Origin: Cryptomeria japonica
Taxonomy: Eukaryota; Streptophyta; Pinopsida; Cupressales; Cupressaceae
Reading direction: 5' to 3'
Length of the DNA stretch: 64,000 nucleotides
Assembly: GCF_030272615.1 (NCBI RefSeq)
Contig: NC_081414.1
Location: 235,701,733 to 235,765,732 of the forward strand
In this document: positions 33,866 through 47,257 of the stretch, piece after piece
Position numbering within the stretch: the first letter of the stretch is position 1
Layout of the letters: every line of letters starts with the position of its first letter
Translations under genes and position numbers: made by a program
Notes under the pieces: model-generated
What the model was told of the DNA's origin: nothing
The model's database searches: none
What the model saw: the letters and a program-made list of their open reading frames with translations, nothing else

Positions 33866-36150
33866 TGTGCATGTTAGATATGTTTGTGTTGTGTCCTTGA
33901 GCGTATTTATTTAGACATTACAAGAGGCTTGTAAAAAATTATTTATTTTAAATAATTTAAATATAACATAAACCAAACAACTAAAAATTGAAGGCTATTT
34001 TTCAAGTATTTTATTTATTTTGTTTGATTTTAGAAGTATTGAAGAATTACTTTATTTTATTTTATTGGATTATGGAATTCATAATGAATGAATCCAACTA
34101 TAAAAGATATCTAGAAACAAATCATTTGCTAATCAAAATCTACCAAATATTAATTGTAAAGAAGAAAACTTAACTTTAATTATGCTATTCATAATTGTTT
34201 TACATTATCTATTTTGTTTACTTGACAATTATTGCGTATATTCTATTTTTTAAATATATGACTAGTGTAATCTATATATTTTCGGATTTTGTTTTAATAT
34301 TTATTTTGAACATAGTATTTTATTTGTTTATATTTATTTTATTTTATTTTAGAATTACTTTGTTTTGCTTACATTGTTAATGTGGGAGGATTGTGTAAAA
34401 ATGCTTCAAATAATTAAAAACAATAAAAAAATTTGATATGTAACAAAAGATTATATTAATTTCAAAAGGAAATACATTTCACTTCTCTACTCTAGGCTTG
34501 GTTAAGATAAAGCGAAGAATAGCTAAAATTAGGAATAATATTTTTTATGTTGATTCTGCATATGCCTGCAACTGCTTGCTATCATAGGATCGTCTACCAT
34601 TATATACATTCCATGGTTTGCAAGAAAATATATAATAGAATTTTAATTTGATCCTCCCACATTTTTTTGTCTCATGTCAATATTTTGGCTACAAATTTGA
34701 TTGATAAATTTCATTATAAACACGTGAAATTCTTTATATATAATGTTTGGTAAGTTCAGATTTATAGTTGTATCTTTGTCTGTCTTTCAGTCTTCATCAA
34801 TGCATTATTAAAAGGATTGTGTAGATATAATTATATGATTATTTTCCTCTAAATATTTTTCTACACATATTTTTATAAATTTTTAATGTGTAGTTTTGAG
34901 ATACCTTAAAGAAATTTATCTAAATATTTTCCTAACTCGTCATGCATTAGCATTGATAATAAAAAAACAGCTTTATTATTTTTTAAGCATTAAAAAAATT
35001 CTAGTCGTGTTTGATTCGTACAACTCTAGACGTATGGTCAATCATGGTCAAATTTCTGAAGTGACATCCTTACAGGTGGTTTGACCTCATGTTTTTCTCA
35101 ATTCTACAAATGTGAACTGTGTCTCTACGAAAGAGCTCTATCTTACTAAGCATATTATGGACCCAAAAATTTAAGTCATGAAAGTGACAGTGATCAAGTT
35201 CTTGATAAAACTTCTTCAAGGCTCCACATCACCAATTGAATGCAATGCTTGTGTAACACGCAACTTTTTCATCCACCCTTTAAAGTTTTGGTATTTGCTT
35301 GCAAATCAATATTTCCCTTTTATAAGTTAAAACATTGTTCTCCTTAACAAGATTGATGGCTTTATAATATGAACTACGATTTCTTGAAAGGATTATTGCT
35401 AGACTAAAGCTCGCTACAAACAAGACATTTAATAAAGTGATAGGATATTTTGGGTGGGGAATCCACATTGAAAAATTGTCTCATGTCAAAAATTCTATCA
35501 GGCAAAAAAAATGACAAACGGTGTGTCGGTAAATAGATTTGTCACTATGATTGTTTCTCTAAAACTGACCCTGTTAGTCCGAAGAGCAGTGACAAATGTT
35601 CCAAAAGTTGGAGAGATTGTGGCAATATCACAATCTTCCTTTGCGTTTGAGAGGGGCAGTTCCCTCATATGATAGGGTTTTTTAGGAATTTTGTGTACTT
35701 TTAACATTAAAGTACATAAAGGAGAAAACGTAAAACTAAAGAAACATAAAAGGTAGAAACCCCAATGATAGACATATAAACGTCAACTGAGATTTCCCAT
35801 CTGGAAACAAATTACAAGAGTTTATAACATAAAATGTTTTAGCCCTAAGATGATGACGAAAGGAGAATTACAAATCTCAACATACGAAGAGATAGGCTAC
35901 TCTAACACATTCAAACTAAGACCCCAAAGATTGCTTGAATATCAACACATCAATCGCACGGATCACATATGCATAAAAAGACTACCAATTTAACATACGA
36001 GAAATTGGTAAGGATAACACATGCATACATTTAGAACACACAAACTAAGATGCATTCTTCATTATCCTTTTGAAAATATACAAGTCCAAAATCCTTTCCA
36101 TACATAATGTAAATAAAAAATGTCATTACAAGTTTCTCTAAAAATTCCTG
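33866..36150. other. AT-rich stretch, nothing recognised
   Basis: Very AT-rich to about 35000, then mixed composition. Short open frames show no familiar motif, and no repeats longer than a few tens of bases stand out. Confidence 0.6.
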
Positions 36151-38660
36151 CATCCAATTTATGTATGTTCAAATTCTTTGCTCAACCATTCCCAAAGGCT
36201 TTTCAATCAAACCAAGAATGTGGATTCTCATGAGACGACATGTTTCTTTTGTTTTTAAAGGCACTCGTCTCATACAGTTCTTGCACCTTGACTTCGATTC
36301 CACCTTTCGCATGCATGTATTACACTGCAACATCTGGCAAAAATGCTTAGTTCACCGTTCGCACAGCAGGGAATTAAAACACAATTACCTTTTATGTCTC
36401 CCAATTGCATTTGATTGAATGTTTCTAAAGACTTTTCAACAAATCTGTTTTGTGCAAGACCACGGTCACTGTAACCCATGAGATTACTTCTCTTTGAGCT
36501 TTCTATCAAAAAGTTCACTGGCATGTCTTGTTTTGTTTGTGATTCTAGGCTTGCATGCAAGTATAGCATGACTACTGTAACACAAAATATAACAAATTCT
36601 TCTATCCTTCGATTGGCGTTAGCAGATGGTTTGCCAACTTGAAATTAAATACTCTTATACACCACTTTTCATTTTCCAAGCTGGTACCTTTAATTTGCAT
36701 AGATTTCTCTCATCTGTAAAGGTGATTTGTCTCTACACATAATAGAGCTTATAATGTAAGGATGCACTTGAGAGTGTTTCATTAGTTCAAATATTTTTGA
36801 GAGTTTCCTTGCAAAATCTGCAGTTGTGGCATCCATGAGACCACGTTTCTTTGATGCATTTTGTCAAACAATTCACGTGTGCTATGTCTATGCTTTCAAA
36901 AGTTTATATTCATATCGGCCAGAGTGTTTCTATCCAACCATAATACTCGACAAAAATCTTCCTATCCATTATGCTTTGATACGCGTCCATAAACTGTTCA
37001 AAGGCTCCCATTTTGCGTAGGCAGGAAGATTTGGGCTTTTCCAAACACATTTCCTGGAGATTTCTCAACAATTCTACCTTGTTTAGATGGTGTAATCATT
37101 GTGTTTCACATGTTGACTTCTCTTTTGAGAAATTCTTTCAAACATATCACATGCCTCGTTCTATGCTTCTATATTGGTTCGCATTCATTTACAGAGTGCA
37201 GTAGACATCTTACAATCATTGCTCTGTGAGTTGAATCTCATTGAGGCATTTTGTCAAACAACTCAAATGTCTTGTCTCGTCTTCCACATATCGCAATTAC
37301 TTGGAGTTCTTAAAGAATCTTCAGCAAGTCCGCTTTAGTGTATTCTGCAATCATTGCTTTCCTTGAAATCAAGTGACATTGAGGTGGTCTTTTGAGCAGC
37401 TTATTTTTGACTTCATGTTTTGCGTACATGTCAAACGCGAGCTTCTGCAATTACATCATCTAATGAAATTCCTCTGTCCTCGATGCTTTGAGGGATAACG
37501 ATAATCTATCTTAATGCTATCATTTCGATGTGGTAGTGTAGAGGGCACTGCTATAATCTATCTTAATGCTATCTTTACACCAACTTCTAGCATATGCTTG
37601 AAAGCGACCATACTGTTATCAACTGATTTATTTTGCACACATCTCATAATCATGGCATTTCATGAGATGGCATCGATTTGAGGCATTTTAACAAACACAT
37701 ATCGTGCATTGCATTCAAATTTTATAAATCATCTTCAACGAGCCATTTTTGTGTATTTTCGCGGCCACAACATTCCATGAGATGCTATGTCTTTGACACA
37801 TTCTGTCAAACAATTCATGGGCTTCGCTTATGTTTATGCATTTGCTTGAGAGTTTCTATAGCCTTTTCAACAAATATATTTGTGTATAACATGCCATTAT
37901 GCGTTCCATGAAACGACACCTCTTTCAGGCATTCTATCAAACAATTGGCACACCTTAGCCTCCGTTCTACATTTTGCATATATGTTTATGAGAGCACTTT
38001 GAACTACAACATCTGACAAAATCTCCTTATCGACATACATTTATGGATGTTTATAACCTGTTCCAAGTTTGCCATTTCTCCAAACCGCGTGTAGGACACT
38101 CTGCCATCACTACATTCCATGAGATGACACTTCTCTGTCAGATGGATATCATAGTTTATCTGTGCCTCCACATTTTGTACACATGTCCACTGGAGCGTTT
38201 CCATTTTGCGCAGCAGAGAGGCAATTAGAAAAGATTGTAGAGTTTGAAACTTAGTTTTACACTTGCCATTGCCGTTGCTAGATAGTTTCTAAAGCCTTTG
38301 CAACCAGTATTTTGTGTGCATATCCTTCACATGGCATGCTGTAACTCTCTCACATTTTGCAGACATGCCGATGAGAGCATTTGTAGCAGCGACATCAGAT
38401 TAAAGTCCTCTATCCTTTACGTTTTAATGGACGTCCATAGCCTCTTCCAAAGCATGTCTACAATCCTGGTATTTTTATCAGACATTTCATAAACCTTGTT
38501 CTACCTTTGTAAGGCCGATTGAACAAATCCATTTTGTGTAGGTACTGCAATTATGGCATGCATTCTTTCAAACAACCTGCGGGTTTTGTCATGTAGCTTC
38601 CACATTGGCATGCACATCTACTAGATGTTATTGGAAATACTCAGCGTAAATTCATATACA
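36150..38660 (-). pseudogene. Decayed pentatricopeptide repeat (PPR) gene
   Basis: Degenerate PPR units recur on the minus strand. The clearest is near 36440-36300: GYSDRGLAQNRFVEKSLETF, then NQMQLGDIKGN and an Ala/Cys pair, the typical sequence of a plant PLS-class PPR. Phrases equivalent to FDRMPERxVVSW recur on the minus strand near 36240, 36840, 37670, 37780, 37920 and 38120 (plus strand: CATGAGATG...ATTCTGTCAAACAATT). NALIGMSAKCE is readable near 38370. Stops and shifts occur in every unit, so this is a long-dead copy. PPR proteins bind RNA in plastids and mitochondria. Introns or host-gene context are not seen. Confidence 0.75.
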
Positions 38661-39674
38661 AATTGCAGACTGCTAGAGAATACAGTTTTCATTGGCATAG
38701 AGCTTTTCAACTGTTCTTGAAAAACGGTTACAAGAAATTTGAAGGTGAAGGTTCTTGAAAATCAAAAACATGAAATTTAGAGTTCTTGAAGATTTCACGT
38801 AAAAAGTTAAGGTTTGGGCTTCTCCAAACGCAAAATTTAGAGTTTGGAGGGCAAAGATGTAGAAAGTCAAGGTTTTCAAAAATTCCACGCAAAAGTTGGG
38901 GTTTGGAAGCAACTTTGGAAGCATCATGTGCAAGAAGTTAGGATTTTGGATTAAAAGATGCAAAAGTTAGGATTTGCAACTTTCAAATGTGAGAGTTTAA
39001 ATTTTCAAATCGTAATTTTTGATTGATAGAATTTGACCTTGAAATTTTAAACATAGATTTGTGAGGAGTAAATGACAATTCAAGAGTCTTTTCTCACGAC
39101 GTAAACCCGAGAACTATGCTTTGAAATTTTTCAAAGGGTGGCAAAAATTGAAGCATTAAAATCTCACAGACGGGGAGGTGGGTTTTCACAAAACATTGCC
39201 ACAATGCTCAAAATGGTACCAAGAACATGCTCATAAGATGATTTCTCTTGACACTTTGTGATTTTTGAGACATGATTGTTTTTGCAAGTAGGCCAATACG
39301 AAAAGGTCAATAATGCAAAAGTTTAAATTTTGGATGTTTAAAAATGGGGCAACACAGTGAAAATTGTCTCACACTGAAAATTGTATTAGGCCAAAAAATT
39401 AGCAAACACTAGAAATTGTCGCACGTCCATTTTTTCCCAAGATGCATTAATTTATACATACAACTCAGAGCAATGGATAAAACATTAGTAGAGGGGTGGT
39501 GGATAAAAAAATAGCACTCTAGATAGATAGGTGGACACATAAGTACCTTAGTTGTTGTCTCTATCTCTAATCTTCATACCATCTATGATAGTTAATGGTA
39601 AAGAAATAGAATCTCCTCCAATTACAATTTAAATGCAAGCTTTTAGAAGGTTAAAAAAAGAAGCATTGGAATAT
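38661..39674. other. Flank of the PPR pseudogene with short repeats
   Basis: Between 38690 and 39000 a word like GCAAAAGTTAGGGTTTGGA or GAAATTTAGAGTTCTTGAA recurs five to six times at about 40-60 base intervals. The remainder has AAATTGTCTCACACTGAAAATTG-type small repeats near 39360. No gene recognised. Confidence 0.5.
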
Positions 39675-40450
39675 TGTAGATAGGAAAAAAAAGTAAACCA
39701 CATTGAAAGGCCTTTGGTAACCTCCTAGTGACTCACTCAATCCATCTCTCTACTCAGGATAAGCACAAAGCATGATAGCTATCAAGTGCTAATAGATCAC
39801 AAGATTTTAATTACATAATCTAAAAGGGGACATCACAGAGATCTTCTAGTGACCTCTATTAACTCTTTACCCAAGGATGCACAAGTGGGTTGTGGATGAC
39901 AATGCAACATGATGGGTTTTTGATGCATTTTGAGTGAAATAGATGTCTAATAGACATTAAACTAACTACAAATAAGAAATAAATGACAAAGGAAAGGAAG
40001 AAGATGATACAATAGGTCTATGAATGAAGTCTCCAACAAACATATCTCTTTCTTTAGCAACCTACATACAAAACAAAAAGAGAAAATGATGGGGTTGTGT
40101 TTTAGAGGTTTGCCACAATCAAACCCCCATGTTGGTGTTTCCACCTCCACGAACAACCAAGATAGATAATGGATAAACCAATAAACGAGATACAAAATAA
40201 AAGAGATACTATATATGCTATGGTGATAGATAAGATGATGAATGCAAATAGAAAAGCGAATAAACTCCCCTTCACCTGAAAAGCGAAGAGGTTTCTAGAG
40301 AGGAGAAGAATCACCAAACCCTCTTGAAACATGAAGTGGTTATAATGGTGATGGATTCTCAAGAATGAAGTAATGAAGGGAGCCAAGAGAAAGCTTTATA
40401 ATGTGAGAGAGAAAAAAGATGTGTAAGAAGTTTTCCAAGATTAATTAGTG
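39675..40450 (-). repeat. Long direct repeat, copy 1 (LTR-like)
   Basis: From TGTAGATAGGAAAA to TTTTCCAAGATT it aligns with 47258-48094 in the same orientation. Shared blocks include CTTTGGTAACCTC, AAGGATGCA and GGGGTTGTGTTTTAGAGG. Divergence is substantial. Strand is my inference from the primer-site-like sequence beside copy 2. Confidence 0.65.
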
Positions 40451-41805
40451 TAGCATCATTAATTGTACATCCTTAATTAGGGTTACAATTCCACACTTAG
40501 GTTAGCACCTGCCTTAGTGAGTCCCATTAATTATTGCATTTTCAAGGTTTCTTTAAGCATTTAATTAAATCTAAGGTCATCTCTCATCAACCCACATACT
40601 ATAAAATTGGGCCCTTAACCCTAAGTGTGCCCCTTTTATTTTATTTTCTTTAACTAATTAATTAATTAGTTAGGTAATAAAGTCCTATTTCTCATCTTTA
40701 AGGCTAAACACCTTGAATTGACACGCCAAGTTGGATTTGACTTTGTAATCATGATACCTTACATCCTTGAAAAATTAGAATAAAGTCAGTCGGACTGATG
40801 CGACCACCACATCGATCCCGACTTTTGCTCCCCGAATTTTGGGATCTTAATTTGAGGTTATTATAATGTTTAAATCCTGCTTTGTGTGAAATTTTATCAA
40901 TTCTAGGTCGGCCTATGACCAAAATTAAAGTTAGGGTTTCATATATATAACCTTTGCTTTCCTCATTTGAAGGATCTAACAATCAAGCAATTGAAGGAGA
41001 CTTTTATGAACTGAAAGTACAAGTTTTGTGTGAAGTCTATCATTAGCAAATTCATCATTTGTCAAGTCTTCATCAACCTTTTTCATCATCCATGGAAGCT
41101 TAGGAGATGTTGAATAATAATAAGGAAATCATCGACTATTGATTGGTTTGTACCTCTCCCGTAGGGTTTGGTACATATGGTTTCATGTTATTTTCATATC
41201 TCTATGTGAGTTTTCAGATCTACATATCATTCATTTTCAGATTTACATTATTGCTTTAGATCCTTATTGCATTTGTGATTTGAAACATTTACATTAAATA
41301 TTCATTAAGGGTTTTTTACTCTAAACATAGGGTAGAACTCTAGTTTTGCATTTTAGCTCATAGGAATCTTACAAACACATGAGATTATAGGGCACACACA
41401 CTTTTCAATACTTTATTGGCTATTTGTGGAGGTGTAAATCACCAAAATAAGGGGCTTGACTAAGTCAAAACCCTATATAGTCATAAACACACCATTTTTC
41501 TAGCTTGCAAGCACAGGTACAGGTTTCCATCAAAGAAGGCAATTTTCGGGAGTTCTTAGCAATCTGTCATGGACCCATTTTCAGAATTTGGCCCCGGATC
41601 TTAAGGACGGGAGCACCCAATGCCTTGGTCCTCCTCAGTCAAGTGCAGAATTTGGCAGTTTTGATCCAAAGCATTTTAATTTGCAGATTTCTAGTTTCTA
41701 GCTCAATATAGTCTCTGGGACCAAAGAACCCAATGCCCTAGACCTATCAAATTAGTCCCAAATTTTAGTATCAAGTGCACATTAGAATTCACTTTTCAGA
41801 TTAAC
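40451..41805. other. Unassigned sequence between long repeat and ycf2 insert
   Basis: Includes a TATA-like CATATATATAACC at about 40939, which could mark an LTR promoter. Two similar phrases around ACCCAATGCCTTGGTCC and ACCCAATGCCCTAGACC lie near 41610 and 41730. No coding domain recognised. Confidence 0.45.
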
Positions 41806-43190
41806 AAACAATAACACCATTATGTTTGAATGAGAAATCGATAATTGAATTGATTATTGATGTATTCAATAATGAAAAAAATTTACTTGGAATTATTGAA
41901 TAATGTGGGTCTTTTGGCAATATTCGATGATTGAGACAATTGATTGAATCCCTTAAAACTCTGTAGTCAAAATTCATTGAGAGCTTCTTTTTAGAAAGCA
42001 AATACATTTGGATTTTTAGATTATTTACACTATCCTCATTGAAATTATTAAAAAAAAAATATTAGCTTCTTACATGGAAAGGATTCATATCAAAAATAAG
42101 ATTGTAACATAAAGACAATTATTAAATTTAGTTCCCAATTTAGTTTTGATTCATAACAATCTTTTTTCTTTGTGTATTGGTGAGATGAGAGCTATGTACT
42201 CAAAGAAAGAAACTATCTCACTCATAAAGTCACAAGTAAACAGATTATTGGATCAATATTTATGTGACCAAGTGCTAATCCATGATTTGCATAAATCGTC
42301 TAATTTACTTAATAAATTGAACTCTATTATTCATAGTAATATAGATTTTTTCTCGATTGAAGATATTTATAAAACTCCTTTAATAATCCCACAAATTGTC
42401 AATTTTGACAAAAACTCTTGCTATCCTTTTTTAAATAGTTCAGATTCAAAAGAAAACACATGTAACCAGTAGTCTAAAAACAGTTTTAGTTCCAACATAG
42501 ACCTTATTCAAATTTCTTAGCAAGATGGTCTACTATTCGAAATACCTTTGTGAATGAATAAATTTGCAGAAAAAGAAAAATATAGTTCAATAGAAAGTTT
42601 GAACCACATAGTGGAAGATAAAACCATAGGTGACTTTTTCAATAACTTTTCAGAACTAAAGTTTTTATTTTCTTTTAAGACCCTTCAAATAAATATTCTT
42701 TTTGAGAAATGGGGTTTGTTTCAAACATATAGCGCATGGTTATGGCTTTTTACTTCCACGGGTTGGAAATATACTAAAAATATGTTCTTAGCTACTTTTC
42801 TGGAAATACCAATAAATAGTAGTGATCAGTTGGTATCAATCCCACACAATATCAAGCAAAATTGGAATCACAATTTGAATATTTTGTGGGCACTTTATCA
42901 TCAATTTTGGAGACTTCTAAAGTGGGAATTTAGAGAGAAAATTCTCCCGAAATTGAATCTTTCGTTACCCCGTTTGGATGTTTCCAATTTATTGAGGTCA
43001 ATAAATAACACAGTAGTCGAGGTACATCAATATCATTTGATGTACATGGAAATATATACTAAATGTTTGGGAATATGATATTTTTCTTTATATCTTCATT
43101 GGATTTTTATTTTTTATTTCTTGCATAATTCCCTTATTGTTGATTCATTTTTATAGGAACTTCTATCTCATCAAAATTTCGCAATGTAAT
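41806..43190 (+). pseudogene. ycf2: Nuclear insert of plastid ycf2, distal segment
   Basis: Starts with a decayed copy of the segment also found at 44536-44840. It continues FSLCIGEMRAM, LIHDLHKSSNLLNKLN, FFSIEDIYKTPLIIPQIVNFDKN, then EKWGLFQTYSAWLWLFTSTGWKYTKNMFL and SSDQLVSIPHNI (42554-43078). A hydrophobic stretch lies near 43085-43160. Motifs and order match the central part of plastid Ycf2, a large membrane-associated FtsH-like protein. Stops within the first 300 bases and frameshifts near 42470-42550 show it is not functional. Surrounding retroelement-type DNA indicates a nuclear plastid insert. Confidence 0.85.
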
Positions 43191-43299
43191 TCCTCCTGCT
43201 TTAACAGAGTAGGAGAAATGATTAGATTTTTTAGAATGCTTAGAATTTTTTCTAATTTAAATTGGTGTGGTTCTTGGCTTACATTTCTAGACTATATTG

Positions 43300-44850
43300 A
43301 GATGGAGTTTTATCTTCAAGATCTTCTTCATCTTGTGATCAAAATAAAGAAGAATTATCATTAAATGATGATTTTCAATTGAAAAAATGTGTTCTTAAAA
43401 TAACGGATCAATTTACTTTATCAATAACTAAGCCTAATCGGGGCTACTATAATGAAATTGTCCTGGATGTGGATTATCGCATGAATGAATTATTTGAACT
43501 CAACAAGAACATATTATTGAACAAGATCTTCAATTACATAGATAAATTAAAGCATCATTCTTTCTTTATGCTACTCAATATTCTTGATAAAGATCATCAA
43601 TATACAAATCAAATAGCAAAGGATGGTAACCTCGAAATTTTCATTCAACTAATATTGAATAAATACAATATTCAAATTAACAAGCATTTTGAAAAAACAT
43701 TTAAGAGATTCCATTTGTTGAAGAATGTATTTTTATCAAAAGTATTTAATGAATACTCTAATTATTCTTTAAAATCAAATTATGTATTGGACGATTTAGA
43801 ATCTAAAACTATATTGGACAATTTAGAATTTGAACTTGTACTAGATGAGTATGCTTTTTCAAAATCAGTCCAGAAGTATTATTTGGATTGAAAAAAAGTA
43901 TTGAAAAGATTCTATATTGAATTCGTAAAAACATTCAATAGATTTTTTCTTCAATTGACAAAAGTATGGAATAAATACTATTTGGAATTACAATAAATAT
44001 TGAATAAATACTATTTGAAATTACAAAAAGTATTGAATAAATACTATATGGAATTCAATTTTGAATTATGAAAAATATTAAATAGAATCTATTTAATCAA
44101 AACATTAAGTCGCAATTTAAAAGATCCAGTTCAAACAAATTGGATAAAATTGAATAATGTAACACAAGATACAATTACCCAGCATTCATCAAGTTGGAGA
44201 ATATGTCAGAAAGAATGGTTCAATCGCTCTATTTTCCGAACTATTGAAAATAAAAATTGGAATTTGAATGCTTTTCTATTGTCCATTTAGATTGAAATCT
44301 TTCAAAAAAGATTAGATTATGTTTTGTCCATTTCCAAACAAAATAATTTAAAAAATAGAGTGTTCAATCTAGTTGAATTATGTACTACTCAACATTGGCA
44401 TTGGTTTGGAAATCCCAATAAAAATTTTGATAATAAAATTTATAAGATTATCTCAGATGAGATTAATATCAATCCAATTGAAAATGAGAAAAAAATCTAA
44501 GTCAATTCCTAATATTGAATCCTCGATCAATGAAAAAACAATAGCACCATTAGGTTTGAATGAGAACCGATAATTGAATTGATTATTGATGTATTCGATA
44601 ATGGAAAAAATTACATGGAATTATTGAATAACGTGGGTCTTTCGATAATATTTGATGATCGAGACAATTGGTTGAATCCTTTAAAACTCTCTAATCAAAA
44701 TTCATTGAGAGCTTCTTTTTACAAAGCAAATACATTTGAATTTTTAGATTATTTACACTATCCTCGTTTAAATTATAAAAAAAGATTAGCTTCTTACATG
44801 GAAAGGATTCATATCAAAAATAAGAATGTAACATATGGAGAATTAAATGT
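43300..44850 (+). pseudogene. ycf2: Nuclear insert of plastid ycf2, proximal segment
   Basis: Reads KKCVLKITDQFTLSITKPN, KHHSFFMLLNILDKDH, FIQLILNKYNIQINKHF and VFNEYSNYSLKSNYVLDDLE (170 codons open, 43379-43891). Then come WFNRSIFRTIENKNWNLN and finally NYMELLNNVGLSI, RDNWLNPLKLSNQ and LRASFYKANTFEFLDYLHY (44579-44840). In Ycf2 these precede the segment at 41806-43190, so the two pieces are out of order. Stops at 43891, near 44000, 44070 and 44290. Plastid similarity ends near 44850. Confidence 0.85.
43969..44067 (+). repeat. 33-bp in-frame tandem repeat within ycf2
   Basis: Three copies of GAATAAATACTATTTGGAATTAC-type units start at 43969, 44002 and 44035. The 33-bp period equals 11 codons, so expansion kept the reading frame. 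It probably arose in the plastid gene before transfer. Confidence 0.8.
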
Positions 44851-47150
44851 AAGCCAAGAACAATACCAATTTAAATTAGAAAAAAGGTGTTGTCCTAGAA
44901 GATCTCTACCATCACATCATCATCCTCCCAATCTTGATCATATGGAGAGAGAGAGAGAGGGGGGGGACGAGATCAAAGAAGGACAATCGTTAGGGAAGCA
45001 CCAGGCACCTCACCAATAGCAAGAGCTAAGGAAAATGCAACTTCCACATTCTCATACAAAAGCTCCTGAGAGGCAAAGGTCAATGACCATGTAGAGATTG
45101 TAGATAGTGTCATGATATCCTCTAAAGAGTCAAACAAATTTCCCTTAATAGAAGAGGCAAGTGACTTAACTTGAGGTGGCAAAGCAAGAGCCGCACAACC
45201 AACCTTTGCAAGAGGGACAAAGATGAATTTTAGAGAAGGTGGAACCTCGTCAACAACCAAAATATATGCAGACAATGAAAAAGGTACCAAAATAGATATA
45301 GAAGTCACTGGAGTTGGCTTTTGATGACAAAAATCAAGAATGGGGTCATGCTCAAACTTAGGTTCTGCAGAGGTGAAGGCCTCGTATCAACCTTAGTGGA
45401 TCTAAGTGCTCTAGGAAAGCTATGATGAAGATGAGGTTGTGTGGAAGGTGAATCAAATAATATTGCACTAGAGACAACCTATATATGTAGCATGTCAATG
45501 CATTGTGAAAACATAGGTATATCAAGCAAGGAAGTGATGAGGGATGGCTCCAAAGAGGGAGCAATGAAAACTTGTACTCTTTTGAGGAGAGACTCATTAA
45601 TGGTCCCCAAAGCGGCAACTAGAAATAAGAAACATGAAGCAGGTGCGGATGTAATAGGATTCATGGGAGTGGAATCAAGCATGAAAACAACAATAGTAGG
45701 AGAAAACACCAACAACTCACCCTCAGCCCTCAAGGTAGCCTCATGTTTCTAGGCCATCACCCACTTACGACACTTACACTCACGTGAAAGATAGTTTCTA
45801 GCATAAATGGGGACTAAGTATCGAGGTTTGAGAAGGCTCAACAACATCCTAATCCATAAAAAAGGCCTCCCAAGTCATTTTTAATAGGGGAGAAGGCCTA
45901 AACAATGAGGTAGGAGGTGCTATTGAAACAAGTTCTATAAGTGCAACTATGCACACCCTTCCTCACTTTTCTTTGGGAGAATTCAAAGGAATATGAGGTA
46001 CCCTCAAAGGCTGTGATGTAGGAGACCTAGGTGACGAACGAGCTTGAGGTGAATGCCTACCCTTATTATAGCGGGTAGGACAAAGGTTATATGCAATGAT
46101 TGGAAGCTCAAAGGGAGGTCAAGCTGCAAATTTTGATAGCATAGGTATCTTTCTTTTGTCTACACCAGGTGTAGATGTAGGAACAAAAGGCACCATTAGT
46201 ACGTAGCCCTAGATGGGCAAAGAGGTCTACTTTGAAGAATAGGTCTATCCTTAGCCCTTGATGAAAAAGGCGTAGAAGGTGCAACCCACTGTGACACAGG
46301 AGAAAACAGGGAAGGATGAGTGGAAATTGATGTAGTAGGAGGTAGGGAAATCGTGGGATAAACTAACTTAGGTGCCAACTCCCTAATCTTGTAATTATAA
46401 TAATATTTATACAGAAGGTCTCCATGGGGAAGCATAGGCCCAATTAGAGCAAGCCAAAATTGATCTAACAAAAAACCCCCACGAGCGGCCAACGACTAAT
46501 ATCTAATGTCTTGCAAAACATGCATTATGCCCCAGTGAGATACCTTTAAACACTTATGAGTGATCGAGGGAACTGCTTCCATGGAAATCAGTCAGGGGAT
46601 GCCTAGACGCAGGTCCAACTCGGGAATGACAATGAAGGTACTTGATATCGCCTTGGGTCCTACACAGATTGTTAAGGTAGTGCTACTCAAAAGAGGAGAA
46701 AAAAAATGCCATGTGTATGAACAAAGGCACGACACTCATCATATATCACTCTATGTAAACTATTAATGAACAGAGCCTCATTTGTAATGACATCAACTCA
46801 GCACGTGGGATTAACCATCACACTTGTAATAGTGTAACTATTTATATTAGTCAAGATGTATAAAAAATTGACTCTCCACTATAAGGAACATCCAGAGGTG
46901 TAAAAGATATATCATTAGACTTTGTCCTCTTGCTAGGAGATGAGATTGAAGTGATAGTGACCATGTTAATATATAGGCCACCACTCGACGTAGGGTCTAA
47001 TGATGTAGAGATGAAGTTTGATGAATGAGGTGGGATACTTGGTCTAGAAGTTCTCTTCACAACAACCCTAGAGGTAGTCTAGTTCATAAATCTCATAGAC
47101 GGACTCTACAACACTTCGACCACTCTGAAAGAGTGCAACCGTGGAACTCG
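44851..47150 (-). pseudogene. Unrecognised degenerate coding region
   Basis: Several minus-strand frames stay open for 70-110 codons and follow one another: 47060-46851 (STSLDPTSSGGLYINMVT), 46492-46196 (WLALIGPMLPHGDLLYKYYYNYKIRELAPK, then a Pro/Ser-rich tail), 45733-45479 (VVFMLDSTPMNPITSAPASC), 45308-44973 (PPQVKSLASSIKGNLFDSLED). Composition is Ser/Pro/Leu-rich, unlike the AT-rich flanks. I cannot name the family. Its place beside the long direct repeat suggests the internal coding part of an LTR element reading on the minus strand. It meets plastid DNA near 44850 and a (GA)n/G-run at 44945-44967. Confidence 0.45.
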
Positions 47151-47257
47151 ACACAAGTAATAAAATATTTGTTTTATTGAAGTGAAAAAAAGTTAGAATT
47201 CTTTGAAGCTAATTAAACCAAAGACAAGCCTTCATGTTGGGTTCACCAAAATGTAGA

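Noticed and set aside
33569-33914. Open frames rich in Tyr, His, Ile, Val and Cys
   Set aside because: Translation of a TA/CA compound microsatellite in several frames at once.
34000-35100. Several short open frames in AT-rich DNA
   Set aside because: Low-complexity Phe/Ile/Tyr-rich translations expected by chance at this composition.
41806-44850. Genuine plastid genome segment
   Set aside because: The pieces are out of order, contain stops and shifts, and are embedded in retroelement-type nuclear sequence.
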